Of a DNA stretch of 5,460 nt, positions 5,236-5,460 are shown piece after piece. This stretch comes from an uncultured Collinsella sp. Its GTDB lineage: Bacteria; Actinomycetota; Coriobacteriia; Coriobacteriales; Coriobacteriaceae. Where the stretch lies: positions 1 to 5,460 of the forward strand of contig CATZTY010000086.1 of the NCBI GenBank assembly GCA_958424475.1, in the 5' to 3' direction. Below the pieces are notes generated by a model. It had not been told where the DNA came from and ran no database searches. It worked only from the letters and a program-made list of their open reading frames with translations. Numbering within the stretch: position 1 is the first letter of the stretch; every line of letters starts with the position of its first letter. Position numbers and translations under genes: made by a program.

Positions 5236-5299
5236 GAGCGTAGATAATCTCCCACTTTGAGCCCACACGGGGACCAAAAACGGGAGATTATCCACGCTC
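5236..5299. repeat. 18-bp inverted repeat downstream of the RpiR-family gene
   Basis: GAGCGTAGATAATCTCCC (5236-5253) and GGGAGATTATCCACGCTC (5282-5299) pair at 17 of 18 positions around a 28-base loop. A further copy of the outer word, ACGAGCGTGGAT, lies at 5205-5216 beside the stop codon and matches 5234-5245 at 11 of 12. The hairpin lies 33 bases past the stop and is followed by ATTTCT, so it might act as a weak terminator, but the long loop and repeated word favour a repeat element. Confidence 0.6.
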
Positions 5300-5308
5300 A
5301 TTTCTGAC

Positions 5309-5364
5309 TAGTCATTGGGGACGTTCTTAAACGACTAGTCAAACAAGAACGTCCCCAATGACTA
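5309..5364. repeat. 20-bp perfect inverted repeat carrying the AACGTCCCC word
   Basis: TAGTCATTGGGGACGTTCTT (5309-5328) and its exact reverse complement (5345-5364) flank a 16-base loop. The 8-base palindrome GACTAGTC occurs twice, at 5306-5313 overlapping the left arm and at 5333-5340 in the loop. The right arm is identical to 2440-2459 in the first array, where most of the left arm is missing. This looks like the intact form of an element of which the first array holds a deletion derivative. Confidence 0.8.
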
Positions 5365-5460
5365 CCACGGCAACACCGATGTTTTGGCAACGCCAGCGAG
5401 CGGGTCGCATTTGAGACAAGGTGACGTGAAACGAAAGGGCGCTGACCTTCTGGTCGCGCC
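5353..5460. repeat. Composite repeat, copy 2 (cut by window end)
   Basis: It holds the same modules as copy 1 in the same order and orientation: the 26-base linker (5353-5378), then a CAGCGA-bounded variable arm, then the 44-base block 5417-5460 with a single mismatch to 2548-2591 (C at 5432 for T at 2563). The variable arm here is GCGGGTCGCATTTGAGAC (5399-5416), which carries a word like those in the 2184-2356 palindromes in place of copy 1's AAACGCCCC arm. The pairing outer arm would lie beyond the window. Confidence 0.75.

Overview
The window reads as a GC-rich Gram-positive chromosome, most likely a gut actinobacterium of the Coriobacteriia (Collinsella-like). This rests on the strong G/C bias at third codon positions, AGGAG-type ribosome binding sites, a [NiFe]-hydrogenase maturation operon next to PTS sugar genes, and intergenic palindromic repeats carrying the word AACGTCCCC, a style I associate with Collinsella and its relatives. 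The genus is an inference from memory, not from a search.

Region 1 (1-2143, plus strand) holds the end of hypD, a complete hypE, and a HAD-family phosphatase. HypD and HypE act in building the Fe(CN)2CO centre of [NiFe]-hydrogenases: HypE dehydrates a C-terminal thiocarboxamide to a thiocyanate, and HypD (with HypC) takes up the cyanide. The HAD phosphatase follows after about 104 bases and may be an independent housekeeping gene.

Region 2 (2144-2690) has no gene. It is a dense array of palindromic and direct repeats between two convergent genes: a 46-base near-palindrome, a pair of nested inverted repeats, four AACGTCCCC-type words, a roughly 100-base hairpin, and a 12-bp hairpin.

Region 3 (2691-4021, minus strand) holds a small lipoprotein of unknown function and, upstream of it, a stand-alone PTS glucose-type EIIA (crr). 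A strong intrinsic terminator separates them and the lipoprotein appears to have its own promoter. The crr gene has a clear promoter with a perfect TATAAT and a leader hairpin.

Region 4 (4022-5202): a 326-base divergent intergenic region leads to a plus-strand RpiR-family regulator (HTH plus SIS domain). Its position next to crr suggests that it senses a phosphosugar and controls sugar uptake or metabolism, perhaps crr itself.

Region 5 (5203-5460) is a second repeat array. It repeats several modules of region 2 in the same order and orientation, including a 44-base block with one mismatch that runs to the window edge. The two arrays bracket the lipoprotein-crr-rpiR block and are the most unusual content of the window.
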